Assembly (NCBI RefSeq): GCF_001708305.1
Contig: NZ_CP016953.1
Coordinates: 1,321,501-1,385,500 of the forward strand
DNA: 64,000 nt
Source of the DNA: Streptococcus himalayensis
Lineage (GTDB): Bacteria; Bacillota; Bacilli; Lactobacillales; Streptococcaceae
Direction: 5' to 3'
The stretch's first letter is position 1. Each line of letters opens with the position of its first letter. Positions 9,597 to 21,700 of this stretch are shown piece by piece. The position numbers and the translations under genes were made by a program. The notes under the pieces are model-generated. The model was not told where the DNA came from, did not search any database, and saw only the letters and a list, made by a program, of their open reading frames with translations.

Positions 9597-10380
9597 ATGG
9601 TTTAGTATTCCGTATTTTCTATGGATTTTCCTCTTTGTCCTCGCCCCTGTGGTGATGATTGTGTGGCAATCTTTCTTTACGATCGAAGGACAAATCACTC
9701 TGGACAACTATAAGACCTATTTTACCTCGCAGAATCTGACCTATCTAAAGATGAGTTTTAATTCGGTCTTTTATGCAGGGATTATTACCTTGGTGACGCT
9801 CTTGATTAGCTATCCAACGGCCTATTTTCTGACCAAATTAAAGCATAAGCAACTATGGCTCATGCTGATTATTCTCCCTACTTGGATCAATCTCTTGCTC
9901 AAAGCCTATGCCTTCATTGGAATTTTTGGGCAAGATGGCTCTGTTAATCAATTTCTAAGCTTTATTGGGTTAGGGCGGCAGCAAATCCTCTTTACAGATT
10001 TTTCGTTTATCTTTGTGGCTAGTTATATCGAGCTGCCTTTCATGATTTTGCCGATTTTTAATGTCCTAGATGACTTAGATCCCAATCTGGTCCATGCCAG
10101 TTATGACCTTGGGGCCAATAGCTGGGAGACCTTCCGAAGAGTTGTTTTCCCCTTGTCCATGAATGGGGTCAGAAGTGGGGTCCAATCTGTCTTTATCCCA
10201 AGTCTTAGTCTCTTTATGCTCACTCGTTTGATTGGTGGAAATCGCGTGATTACGCTAGGAACTGCGATTGAGCAACATTTTCTGACGACGCAAAACTTAG
10301 GCATGGGCTCAACCATAGCGGTGGTTCTCATCCTTGCCATGATGGCAGTGATGTGGCTGACAAAGGAAAGGAGAGAATGA
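9577..10380 (+). CDS. potB: Spermidine/putrescine ABC transporter permease
   Basis: PotB (267 aa) is one of the two membrane subunits. About six hydrophobic segments are visible, beginning with [18 protein letters not shown]. The EAA-type cytoplasmic loop that contacts PotA is around [23 protein letters not shown] 9577 is preceded by GAGGAGGAAAGAG inside the potA 3' end. The upstream in-frame ATG at 9556 has no ribosome site. It ends in ATGATG, overlapping potC. Confidence 0.95.
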   Translation: MKKATSRWFSIPYFLWIFLFVLAPVVMIVWQSFFTIEGQITLDNYKTYFTSQNLTYLKMSFNSVFYAGIITLVTLLISYPTAYFLTKLKHKQLWLMLIILPTWINLLLKAYAFIGIFGQDGSVNQFLSFIGLGRQQILFTDFSFIFVASYIELPFMILPIFNVLDDLDPNLVHASYDLGANSWETFRRVVFPLSMNGVRSGVQSVFIPSLSLFMLTRLIGGNRVITLGTAIEQHFLTTQNLGMGSTIAVVLILAMMAVMWLTKERRE

Positions 10381-11153
10381 TGAAAAAAATTGCAGCAACG
10401 TATCTAGGGCTGGTCTTTCTCGTCCTTTACCTTCCGATCTTTTATCTGATTGCCTATGCCTTTAATGCTGGGGAAGATATGACGACCTTTACAGGCTTTA
10501 GCTTGGCGCACTTTGAAGGCATGTTTAGCGATAGTCGCTTGATGGTCATTCTAGTGCAGACCTTCTTTTTAGCCTTTTTATCCGCCTTGATTGCGACACT
10601 CATTGGGACTTTTGGAGCCATTCATATCTACCAAGCTCGCAAGAAATACCGCGAAGCTTTCTTATCGGTCAATAATATCTTGATGGTCGCACCGGACGTT
10701 ATGATTGGAGCCAGCTTTCTGATTCTCTTTACAACGGTAAAATTCCAACTTGGCTTTGTATCGGTTTTGGCAAGCCATGTTGCCTTCTCCATCCCGATTG
10801 TAGTCTTGATGGTACTGCCCCGCTTAAAAGAGATGAATGATGATATGATTCATGCGGCCTATGATTTGGGGGCTAGTTCTTTTCAAGTTTTGAAAGAAAT
10901 CATGCTGCCTTATTTGACGCCTGCTATCATTGCTGGGTATTTCATGGCCTTTACCTATTCCTTGGATGACTTTGCAGTAACCTTCTTTGTGACAGGAAAT
11001 GGCTTTTCAACCTTGTCTGTCGAGATTTACTCACGGGCCCGTCAAGGGATTTCCTTGGACATCAATGCATTGTCTGCCCTCGTCTTTCTCTTTAGTATCC
11101 TCTTGGTGATTGGCTACTACTTTATCTCTCGTGAGAAGGAGGACCTACGATGA
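10377..11153 (+). CDS. potC: Spermidine/putrescine ABC transporter permease
   Basis: PotC (258 aa) is the second membrane subunit. It has about six hydrophobic segments and the EAA-like loop HAAYDLGASSFQVLKEIMLP, parallel to that in PotB. The start is ATG 10377 (overlapping the potB stop as ATGA) or the next codon, ATG 10380. GGAGAGA precedes both. It overlaps potD by 4 nt (ATGA), showing tight translational coupling in the operon. Confidence 0.95.
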   Translation: MMKKIAATYLGLVFLVLYLPIFYLIAYAFNAGEDMTTFTGFSLAHFEGMFSDSRLMVILVQTFFLAFLSALIATLIGTFGAIHIYQARKKYREAFLSVNNILMVAPDVMIGASFLILFTTVKFQLGFVSVLASHVAFSIPIVVLMVLPRLKEMNDDMIHAAYDLGASSFQVLKEIMLPYLTPAIIAGYFMAFTYSLDDFAVTFFVTGNGFSTLSVEIYSRARQGISLDINALSALVFLFSILLVIGYYFISREKEDLR

Positions 11154-12220
11154 AAAAATTGTATTCATTCTTTCTAGGCATTGTGGCCATTATCCTACTA
11201 TTGTGGGGGATTGGGGTGCATATCGAAAGCCAGAGCAAGAGCAGTGATAGTGACAAACTCGTCATTTATAACTGGGGAGACTATATCGACCCCGCATTGC
11301 TGGAGGAATTCACCAAAGAAACAGGTATTCAAATCCAGTATGAGACCTTTGACTCTAATGAAGCCATGTATACCAAAATCAAGCAAGGCGGCACGACCTA
11401 TGATATTGCTGTTCCAAGCGAATACATGATTGCAAAGATGAAGTCTGAACATCTATTGGTTCCGCTTGATCATAGTAAAATCAAAGGTTTGGAGAACATC
11501 GGCGACCGCTTTTTAAACCAACCCTTCGATAAAGCAAACAAATATTCGATTCCTTATTTTTGGGGAACCTTGGGCATCGTCTATAACACCAAGCTCGTCA
11601 AAGAAGCACCAGAACACTGGGACGATCTTTGGAGAGAAGAGTATAAGAACGATATTATGCTGATTGATGGGGCGCGTGAGGTGATGGGCTTTGGACTTAA
11701 TTCCTTGAGCTATAGCCTGAATTCAAAAAATGAAGCTCAGCTACAAGAAGCCGTGGACAAACTCTATCGCTTAACGCCGAATATCAAGGCGATTGTAGCC
11801 GATGAAATGAAGCAGTACATGGTGCAAAATAATGCTGCCATCGGCGTGAGCTTCTCAGGAGAAGCCAGTCAGATGTTGGATGGAAATGAAGATTTACGCT
11901 ATGTCGTTCCAAGTGAAGCCAGCAACCTTTGGTTTGACAACATGGTCATTCCAAAAACGGTTAAAAACAAGGACGCGGCCTATCAGTTTATCAATTTCAT
12001 GCTGCGACCGGACTCAGCTTACAAGAATGCCCTGTATGTCGGCTATTCAACGCCAAATACAGCCGCAAAAGCCCTTCTTCCAAAAGAGGTACAAGAAGAC
12101 GAAGCCTTCTATCCTAGTGAGGAGACCATGAAGCACTTGGAAGTCTATGAGTCACTTGGACAAAAGTGGCTAGGCCTTTACAATGACCTGTACTTGCAAG
12201 TCAAAATGTATCGGAAATAA
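11150..12220 (+). CDS. potD: Spermidine/putrescine-binding protein
   Basis: PotD (356 aa) is the extracellular polyamine receptor of the transporter. The N-terminus has a basic start and a hydrophobic helix (FFLGIVAIILLLWGIGV), followed directly by the binding-protein fold (LVIYNWGDYIDPALLEEF). There is no cysteine, so no lipobox. It is probably held by an uncleaved signal anchor or released after signal peptidase I cleavage. The periplasmic-binding-protein fold is supported by family segments such as YDIAVPSEYM and PYFWGTLGIVYN. It is the last gene of the operon before a strong terminator. Confidence 0.94.
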   Translation: MKKLYSFFLGIVAIILLLWGIGVHIESQSKSSDSDKLVIYNWGDYIDPALLEEFTKETGIQIQYETFDSNEAMYTKIKQGGTTYDIAVPSEYMIAKMKSEHLLVPLDHSKIKGLENIGDRFLNQPFDKANKYSIPYFWGTLGIVYNTKLVKEAPEHWDDLWREEYKNDIMLIDGAREVMGFGLNSLSYSLNSKNEAQLQEAVDKLYRLTPNIKAIVADEMKQYMVQNNAAIGVSFSGEASQMLDGNEDLRYVVPSEASNLWFDNMVIPKTVKNKDAAYQFINFMLRPDSAYKNALYVGYSTPNTAAKALLPKEVQEDEAFYPSEETMKHLEVYESLGQKWLGLYNDLYLQVKMYRK

Positions 12221-12241
12221 GAAAAATAAACCATAAATGAT

Positions 12242-12284
12242 AAAAAGGATTTAGTTTTGGATTCCACAAAACTAAATCCTTTTT
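12242..12284 (+). terminator. Strong intrinsic terminator after potD
   Basis: A perfect 18-bp stem (AAAAAGGATTTAGTTTTG with its complement ending TTTTT) and a 7-nt loop. The A and T tails at the two ends suggest action in both directions. Confidence 0.92.
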
Positions 12285-12581
12285 GTTGTTGTTCCAGCTG
12301 GATTTACCTCTAACTGACTATTTGCGAGACTAGCGGGTCTTTGCTGGGAATACTCGTCACACGTCAAAATAATCTCTCTCACAAGAAAGAGAATTAAGGA
12401 AAATTTTCAGAAAAAATGAATATCATACAAAAAAATAAAAGAAAAAACGAGGAAATCCCCTTTAAAATAAGGATTTTTAAAAAATTAAAACGTATAAAAA
12501 TAGAAAATAAACACCATTGTCAGAATAGAAGAAATAGTCTCATAATACAATTAGTATTATAACAATTTGTTATAAATAATA

Positions 12582-12591
12582 GGGGGGGGGG
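12582..12591 (+). promoter_or_regulatory. Poly-G (G10) tract upstream of giant adhesin gene 1
   Basis: Ten consecutive G in an otherwise AT-rich non-coding region (12285-12759, no gene seen), 178 bp before the adhesin start. It lies 41 bp upstream of a strong promoter (12632-12660). It also falls between weaker elements TTGTTA (12567-12572) and TAACAT (12594-12599), spaced 21 bp. Homopolymer G tracts of this length slip during replication. A matching G9 tract precedes the second giant gene, so a switching role is inferred. Confidence 0.7.
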
Positions 12592-12631
12592 TGTAACATA
12601 GAATGTTTTTGATAAAAACAAATCTAATTTC

Positions 12632-12660
12632 TTGCCAAACTAAAAAACATTTATTATAAT
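12632..12660 (+). promoter_or_regulatory. Sigma-A promoter of giant adhesin gene 1
   Basis: TTGCCA (12632-12637), a 17-bp spacer, then TATAAT (12655-12660). The predicted start is near 12667, leaving a leader of about 93 nt before the ATG. Confidence 0.8.
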
Positions 12661-12759
12661 TAATAGCATAGGTTTCTATTTTCTTTGTAAGGGGCATAGG
12701 AACTTGCTATGTTAATCTGAATAAAGTTACATAGAAACACAAAAAACCAGGAGGAACAT

Positions 12760-15700
12760 ATGTTTTTCAAAAAACAACAGCGATTTTCAATTCGTAAGTT
12801 TACGATTGGGGCCTGCTCCGTCCTTTTAGGAACGGCAATCGTAGCCAATGTAGACCAAGCGAAAGCTGAACAAGTCGTACCTGCTTCATCAGAAGTAACG
12901 ACTCTCGAGGAGTCGATTGTATCAGACGACACTACTGTAGCATCTACCGAAGCACCAGAAGTAGCAGCACCAGCTTCAGCAACACCTGAGGCATCAACAG
13001 CTAGCACAGAAAGTGCTGCACCAAAAGTGGAGGAAGCATCAACTGCAAGCTCTACAGCTCCATCAACAGCAGCTACAACTTCAGAAGCAGCAACGCCAGT
13101 TGCTCCAACAGCACCTGTAGCCGTAGCGCCAGCAACATCTGCAACAGCAGCAAGCTCTGAAGCAACTTCAGAAGCAGCACCAGCAGTAGAAGCACCAAAA
13201 GATACCTTGGTAGCAAGCAAGGCACAAGCGGTCGAAGCAATCAATGCTTACTCACTCATCTCAGAAGAGTTGAAAGCTAACTTTATCGCGCGCTTGAATG
13301 AAGCAACGGATGCCGCTGCCTTAGAACTTATCTCAAGAGAAGCTCGCCGTGCGCAACGCCGTGCAGAAGCTTTCCCAAATGAAGGACAAGCAATCCCAAC
13401 AGGAACTGGCTTCCGTGCGGATGCTCCAGCAGCTGATGAAACCTTAGATACTGCAGGTTGGGAAACACTTGGACGCTTTAGTAACAAACCAGGTGTCTTC
13501 TACGTTCAAAAATCAGGTACAATCAATGGTGGTAATAGTACTGATAGAATCACAAAAATCTATGAGGTAGATACAACAACTGGTAACGTTGTAGAAGTCT
13601 CTAAAGATGACTTTGAAGGTGGCGGTACACTTTATGATAAAAACTTTGAACTGTCAAAACAACAAGGTTTTGGCGATCGTGGTGTAGCTAATACTGGTGA
13701 AAACTATCGTGCTATCAATGCTCTAGGACTTTCAAATGACGGACGTTATGCATATGCTCTTGGTTTCACTTCCGATAATGATGTCGTTGACCGTACAACT
13801 ATCAACGGTATTTACCGCTACGATATGGAAGCGAAAACGTGGAGTTTAGCGAGCGATTCTAGTACTTGGGCAGATGGTATGGGTGTACTAAAGACCAATG
13901 CTTGGACAGCCGGTGCAGTCAATCCAAAAGATGGTAAATACTACTTTGGTACTGTAACCCTACAAACAGATCCTGCCTTCTCTCGAGTGGCACCACGTGA
14001 TATGGCTGACTACATTAACAAACGTAATGCTGGTGAGTTTGATATTTATTTCCGTATGTGGTCATTCGATCCAACGACAGGCACAGTTGCTAATGCAGGT
14101 TATATTGATACAAACTTTGTAAAATCAGGTAAGTTTGATAAAAATGAATCTTACTTCGTTTCTACTGGTAACCGTTTTGATGGTGGAGAAAGTTATGTAA
14201 TTGGTAACGATATTGCCTTTGACACAGAAGGTAACTTCAAATTAATTTTGAACCAATTTAATACACCGAATTACTTTGTTTATGAAGAAACGAAAGCAGC
14301 CTTTGATGCAGCAGCATCTCAAAACGATAAATATTCTGCTCATAATGGTACTTTATCACGCAATATTCCAATCTTAACAAATACCAACGACATTGGTTTT
14401 GGAGACAATGCAGATGCTGCCAAATCAAATGAAGTAACAACTGGGGGACTTGCGATTGACGCCAATGGTGATCTTTACTTCCATAGCCGTCAAGGTAAAG
14501 TCGGACGTATCCTAGCAGACCTTTCTATCGGTGGAATTATGCCAAATGTGGTAGCACCTGCTGGTACAGTAACGTGGGGAGATGCGGCAAGTATCCGTGG
14601 TACTGTTGGTACTGGTAATGTTTACCGTGAGTATTACATCCAAGGTACAGAAGACATCCTTGCAGGTACAGTTGGTTCTATCGTAGATGGCAAGTTTGTA
14701 CCAACTACTGAAACAACGACAGGTAAAGACGATATTGAAAAAGAGCAAGCTCTTTATAAAAAATACGATGCTACTATCGGTCGTCCACAAGCAATCCGCG
14801 CAGCAGATGGTACGGTATATGAATATGTACAGGTGAAAGAAAATTCTGATCCTGAAACAGGTGAGGTTAAAAAAGAAGACCAAACTATTAGATATGAATA
14901 TGCACCAAAAGCTGTAACTGGTAATGTTATCGTTAAGTACATTGATGTAGAAGGTAATATTATTAAAACTGAAGTTAAGGATGAAACAAATGCAGATGCA
15001 AACACTCCTTATAACACAGATGAAGACCGTAAATTAGACCTGATTAAGGGATCTAAGGAGTTCAATAATGAAGGTAAGATTTATGAACTTGTTCCTGCAG
15101 GTACATACGGTACTTATAACAATAATCCAATTGAAGTTGATGGTAATAGCCATTTAACTTCATCTGATTCTACAACTGGTGACGTAGAAGCTGGAAAAAC
15201 AAAAGAAGTTGTTTACGTTTATCGTGAAGTAACACAACCAAAAACTGGTGACGTTGTGCTTCATTATGTAGATACAAAAGGAAATGAACTTCAACCAAAT
15301 CACCACAATTCTGATGATAAACCAGTAGATGAGAACTATACAGTTACACCTACTGAAAAACCAGATACTCTTGAAAAAGATGGCGTTGTGTATAAGAAAG
15401 TTGAAGTCTCTGAAACTGGTGTAGTTGATGGGAAGCCTATTGCAACTGAGAATGTAACGACAGACGAGACTGGTAAGATTATCGAAGGTACTCAAAACAT
15501 CGTTTACGTTTACAAACCAGTTGGATCAGTTGTGATTCACTATGTAAACACTAAAGGTGATGTTATTAAACAAGAAATTAAAGACATCACTGAAGGTGAT
15601 ATTGATGCACCATATAATGCTGCGGACAATAAAGAAAATGCAGATGAAAAACCAGCAACAATTGCAAATGGCAATGTAAACTACAAGTTTAAAGAAGTTG

Positions 15701-18700
15701 CTACATCAAATACAGTTGGTGGTAAAGTTGTTGTGAATGAAAATGCTACAAATGTCGTAAAAGGACAAGAAGGCACAATCGTTCCAGGTACAACTCACGT
15801 TATCTATGTTTATGATGAAGTAGAAACACCGGTAGAACCAAAAGGTTCAGTAGTTGTTCATTATGTCAACGAAGACGGCGAAGTAATCCAATCTTCATAC
15901 AAAGATACAACAGACGCTGCAGTAGATTCAACATACAACACGAAAGAAAACCCATTAGAAAAACCACAAGAAATCACATACAACGGTAAGACATATGAAC
16001 TTACACGAGTATCAGATTCAGGTACAGTTAATGGAAAAGAAATCGTTAAGACTGATGCTACAAACATCGTAACGAACCAAGAAGAAGGTTCAGTTGTTGA
16101 AGGTACAACAAACGTTGTTTATGTCTACAAGTTGAAAGAAGAACCAAAAGGTTCAGTAGTTGTTCATTATGTCAACGAAGACGGTGAAGTAATCCAATCT
16201 TCATACAAAGATACAACAGACGCTGCAGTAGATTCAACATACAACACGAAAGAAAACCCATTAGAAAAACCACAAGAAATCACATACAATGGTAAGACAT
16301 ATGAACTTACACGAGTATCAGATTCAGGTACAGTTAATGGAAAAGAAATCGTTAAGACTGACGCTACAAACATCGTAACGAACCAAGAAGAAGGTTCAGT
16401 AGTAGAGGGAACAACAAACGTTGTTTATGTCTACAAGTTGAAAGAAGAACCAAAACCAGAACCAACAGGTTCAGTCATCGTTAACTACGTGGATGTAGAT
16501 GGAAACTTCTTGAAAGATCAAGATACAATCTTCGATACGAAAGAAGGAAAAGACGGCGAAGCCTACGATACAGTTGTAGACTTACGTCCAGAAACTATTA
16601 CAAAAGACGGTAAGACATACAAACTCGTAGAAACACCAGGTACATACCCAGTAGGTACAGTAGATGCTGATAAGCATTTAGAAGGTACTGATTCTATTAC
16701 AGGTTCAGTAGAAGCTGGTAAGACTAAGAAAGTAACATACGTTTACGAAGAAGTGAAACCAGAAACACCAAAAGCACCAGGTTCAGTAGTTGTTAAGTAT
16801 GTCGATGAAAATGGTAAAGAAATCAAAGACCCAGTCGTTGATGAGAAAAACCAACCAGACGCTACAGACTACGATACAAAAGTAGACAACCGTCCAGAAA
16901 AAATCATTGGTAACGATGGTAAAGTTTACGAACGTGTGCCAGCAGGAGACTACCCAGCAGGTAAAGTAGACGACGAAAGCCACTTAGACGGAACAGATTC
17001 AATCACAGGTAAAGTAACATCAGGTGAAACGAAAGAAGTCACTTATGTATACCGTGAAGTGAAAGAAGAAGAACCAAAAGCAGAACCAAAAGGTTCAGTA
17101 GTTGTTCATTATGTCAACGAAGACGGTGAAGTAATCCAATCTTCATATAAAGATACAACAGACGCTGCGGTAGATTCAACATACAACACGAAAGAAAACC
17201 CATTAGAAAAACCACAAGAAATCACATACAACGGTAAGACATATGAACTTACACGAGTATCAGATTCAGGTACAGTTAATGGAAAAGAAATCGTTAAGAC
17301 TGACGCTACAAACATCGTAACGAATCAAGAAGAAGGTTCAGTAGTAGAGGGAACAACAAACGTTGTTTATGTCTACAAGCTGAAAGAAGAACCAAAAGAA
17401 GAGCCAGTAAAACCTGGTGGAGAAGTAACAGCTCAATACTTCGTTGAAGGTGAAGAAACTCGTCTTTACGAAGATCCAACTGTAGAAAAAGATACAGTAG
17501 TTAAAGAGAAAAACACTCCATTAGAAACACCATACGAAGATACACCACCAGTAGTCTTAACAGACAAAGACGGTAATATCTACGACTTGGTGAAAAAAGA
17601 AGACGGTACTCCAAAACTTAAAGAAGGTTCAGCACCACAAGAAGGTAACGTAACGGACCAACCACAAGTTATTCAATACGAGTACAAGAAACGTGAAACA
17701 CCGGCAGAACCAAAAGGTTCAGTCATCGTTAACTATGTAGATGTAGACGGAAACTTCTTGAAAGACGAAGACACAATCTTCGATACGAAAGAAGGAAAAG
17801 ACGGTGAAGCCTATGATACAGTTGTAGACCTACGTCCAGATACAATCACAAAAGACGGTAAGACATACAAACTCGTAGAAAAACCAGGTACATACCCAGT
17901 AGGTACAGTAGATGCTGACAAACACTTAGAAGGTACTGATTCTATTACAGGTTCAGTAGAAGCTGGTAAGACTAAGAAAGTAACGTACGTTTACGAAGAA
18001 GTGAAACCAGAAACACCAAAAGCACCAGGTTCAGTAGTTGTTAAATATGTCGATGAAAATGGTAAAGAAATCAAAGACCCAGTCGTTGATGAGAAAAACC
18101 AACCAGACGCTACAGACTACGATACAAAAGTAGACAACCGTCCAGAAAAAATCATCGGTAACGATGGTAAAGTTTACGAACGTGTACCAGCAGGAGACTA
18201 CCCAGCAGGTAAAGTAGACGAAGAAAGCCACTTAGACGGAACAGATTCCATCACAGGTAAAGTAACATCAGGTGAAACGAAAGAGGTCACTTATGTATAC
18301 CGTGAAGTGAAAGAAGATCCAAAACCTGAAGCACCAAAAGCACCAGGGTCAGTAGTTGTTAAGTATGTCGATGAAAATGGTAAAGAAATCAAAGACCCAG
18401 TCGTTGATGAGAAAAACCAACCAGACGCTACAGACTACGATACAAAAGTAGACAACCGTCCAGAAAAAATCATCGGTAACGATGGTAAAGTTTACGAACG
18501 TGTGCCAGCAGGAGACTACCCAGCAGGTAAAGTAGATGAAGAAAGTCACTTAGACGGAACAGATTCAATCACAGGTAAAGTAACGTCAGGTGAAACGAAA
18601 GAAGTCACTTACGTTTACCGTGAAGTGAAAGAAGATCCAAAACCTGAAGCACCAAAAGGTTCAGTCATCGTTAAATACGAAGACGAAGATGGTAACGAGA

Positions 18701-21700
18701 TCCAAGATCCTAAGGAAGATACGCCATTATCACCAGTTGATACTCCGTACAATACAGTTGATAAACGCGATGAGAAAATTGAAGTTCCAAATCCAAATGA
18801 TCCAGAAAATCCAACAGTTTACCACTTAACTAAGAATGAACCAAAAGAAGGTGAAGGGGAAGACGACGGTAAAGTTAAAGAAGGCGAAAAAGTTGTAACA
18901 TACGTGTACAAGAAAGCCGGATCAGTTATCGTTCACTATGTAGACGAAGCTGGAAACGAACTTGCAGACGATCAAGTTGCGAAGAAAAACGAAAAAGACG
19001 GAACTGCTTACGACACGACTACGAAATCACTTCGTCCATCTACTATCACAAAAGATGGTAAGACGTATGAGCTTGTACCAGCAGGAACATACGGCGCAGG
19101 TGAAGTTGATGAAGACGGTCACTTGACTTCTACAGATAAAGTTGACGGTTCAGTTGAAGCTGGTAAGACGAAAGAAGTTACTTACGTTTACCGTGAAGTG
19201 AAAGAAGATCCAAAACCTGAAGCACCAAAAGGTTCAGTCATCGTTAAATACGAAGACGAAGAAGGTAACGAAATTCAAGATCCTAAGGAAGATACGCCAT
19301 TATCACCAGTTGATACTCCGTACAATACAGTTGATAAACGCGATGAGAAAATCGAAGTTCCAAATCCAAATGATCCAGAAAATCCAACAGTTTACCACTT
19401 AACTAAGAATGAACCAAAAGAAGGTGAAGGGGAAGACGACGGTAAAGTTAAAGAAGGCGAAAAAGTTGTAACATACGTGTACAAGAAAGCCGGATCAGTT
19501 ATCGTTCACTACGTAGACGAAGCTGGAAACGAACTTGCAGACGATCAAGTTGCGAAGAAAGACGAAAAAGACGGAACTGTCTACGACACGACTACGAAAT
19601 CACTTCGTCCATCTACTATCACAAAAGATGGTAAGACGTATGAGCTTGTACCAGCAGGAACATATGGCGCAGGTGAAGTTGATGAAGATGGTCACTTGAC
19701 TTCTACAGATAAAGTTGACGGTTCAGTTGAAGCTGGTAAGACGAAAGAAGTTACTTACGTTTACCGTGAAGTGAAACCAGAAACACCAACGGATGAACCA
19801 GGTAAATATATTCCATTTATCCCAGTTGATCCAAACAACCCTAATGACCCAAGCGATCCACAAGATCCTACAGTTCCAGAATCTGGTAAGGAAATCCCAA
19901 CTCGTCCATACGATGAGACACCGGAAGATCCATCAGATGATCCACGCTTGCCAGATGTACCAGGATACATCCCAGTAGATCCAAGTGATCCAACTGGTAA
20001 GACACCACTCAAACCAGTAGATCCAGAAGATCCAACTAAGGGATATGAGCCACCAAAACCAGTAGATCCTAAAGAAGATACACCAATTCCTTACGTACCA
20101 GCAGGTACAGTTACTGTTCACTATGTGAACGAAAAAGGTGAAGTGATCAAGGATCCAACCGTTGATACTCCGAAATCACCAGTAGGAACTAAGTACGACA
20201 CGGACGAAAATGGTAAAGAAATTCCAAGAGAAATCACTGGTAAAGACGGCGAAGAGTATGTACTTGTGAAAGTAAAAGAAGGGGACAATCCAACTGGTGT
20301 AGTAGAAAAAGGTAACATTGATGTTACTTACATCTACAAGTTGAAAGAAAAACCAACAACACCTCCAACAGAGGACAAACCGAACAAGTATATTCCATAC
20401 ATTCCGGAAAATCCTGAAGATCCATCAAATCCAAAAGATCCTAAGTATCCAAATGATCCAGAGAACAATCCTCCTCTAGATCCAAATACAGGTGATCCAA
20501 TCCCACCAGTGGATTACGATGAGACTCCAGAAGATCCAAGCAACAACCCACCGTTGCCAGATATCGATGGTTATGTACCAGTAGATCCACAAGATCCAAC
20601 TGAACCATTGAAACCAAAAGATCCAAACGATCCATCTAAGGGATATGAGCCACCAAAACCAGTTGATCCTAAGGAGGATACACCAGTACCTTATGTACCA
20701 GCAGGTTCAGTAGTGATTCATTACGTAGATGAAGATGGAAATGTTCTTCTTGATAAACTTGTAGATACAGCGAAAGCTCCAGTTGGTTCTGAATATGACA
20801 CAACTGAAAATACAAGAACAAGAACAGAGCGTCCAGATGAAATCACTGTTACGGATGAAGATGGAAATGAACATGTCTATGAATTGGTTCGCGTATCAAC
20901 TTCTAACAAAGTTGGTGAGCAAGACGTTGTTCCAGAAGATGCTATTGTAGGTGAAGAAACTGGTAAAGTTGTGAAGGGTGAAACAAACGTCATCTACGTT
21001 TACCGTGAAAAACCAGGTAAATACATTCCATTTATCCCGGTTGATCCAAACAACCCAACTGATCCAAGCGATCCACAAGATCCTACAGTTCCAGAATCTG
21101 GTAAAGAAATCCCAACTCGTCCATACGATGAGACTCCGGAAGATCCGTCAGATGATCCACGCTTGCCAGATGTACCAGGATACATCCCTGTAGATCCAAG
21201 TGATCCAACTGGTAAGACACCACTCAAACCGGTAGATCCAGAAGATCCAACTAAGGGATATGAGCCACCAAAACCAGTAGATCCTAAAGAAGATACACCA
21301 ATTCCTTACGTACCAGCAGGAACAGTTACTGTTCACTACGTAAACGAAAAAGGTGAAGTGATCAAGGATCCAACCGTTGATACTCCGAAATCACCAGTAG
21401 GTACAGAGTACGACACGGACGAAAATGGTAACGAAATTCCACGTGAAATCACTGGTAAAGATGGTGAAGAATACGTACTTGTGAAAGTGAAAGAAGGGGA
21501 CAACCCAACTGGTGTAGTAGAAAAAGGTAACATTGATGTTACTTACATCTACAAGTTGAAGGAAAAACAAACACCACCACCAGTGGAAGAGGAAAAACCG
21601 AACAAGTATATTCCATACATTCCAACAAATCCAGAAGATCCATCAAATCCAAAAGATCCTAAGTATCCAAATGATCCAGAGAACAATCCTCCTCTAGATC

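Noticed and set aside
11150-11230. potD as a lipoprotein
   Set aside because: There is no cysteine after the hydrophobic segment, so no lipobox exists.
12660-13244. A 194-aa minus-strand open frame over the start of adhesin 1
   Set aside because: It is Ala/Ser/Val-rich only because it mirrors the low-complexity coding strand. It has no ribosome site and overlaps a clear promoter and signal peptide.
15861-17315. Three identical 68-aa minus-strand open frames
   Set aside because: They are shadows of the three 306-bp MucBP repeats, repeated because the coding DNA is.
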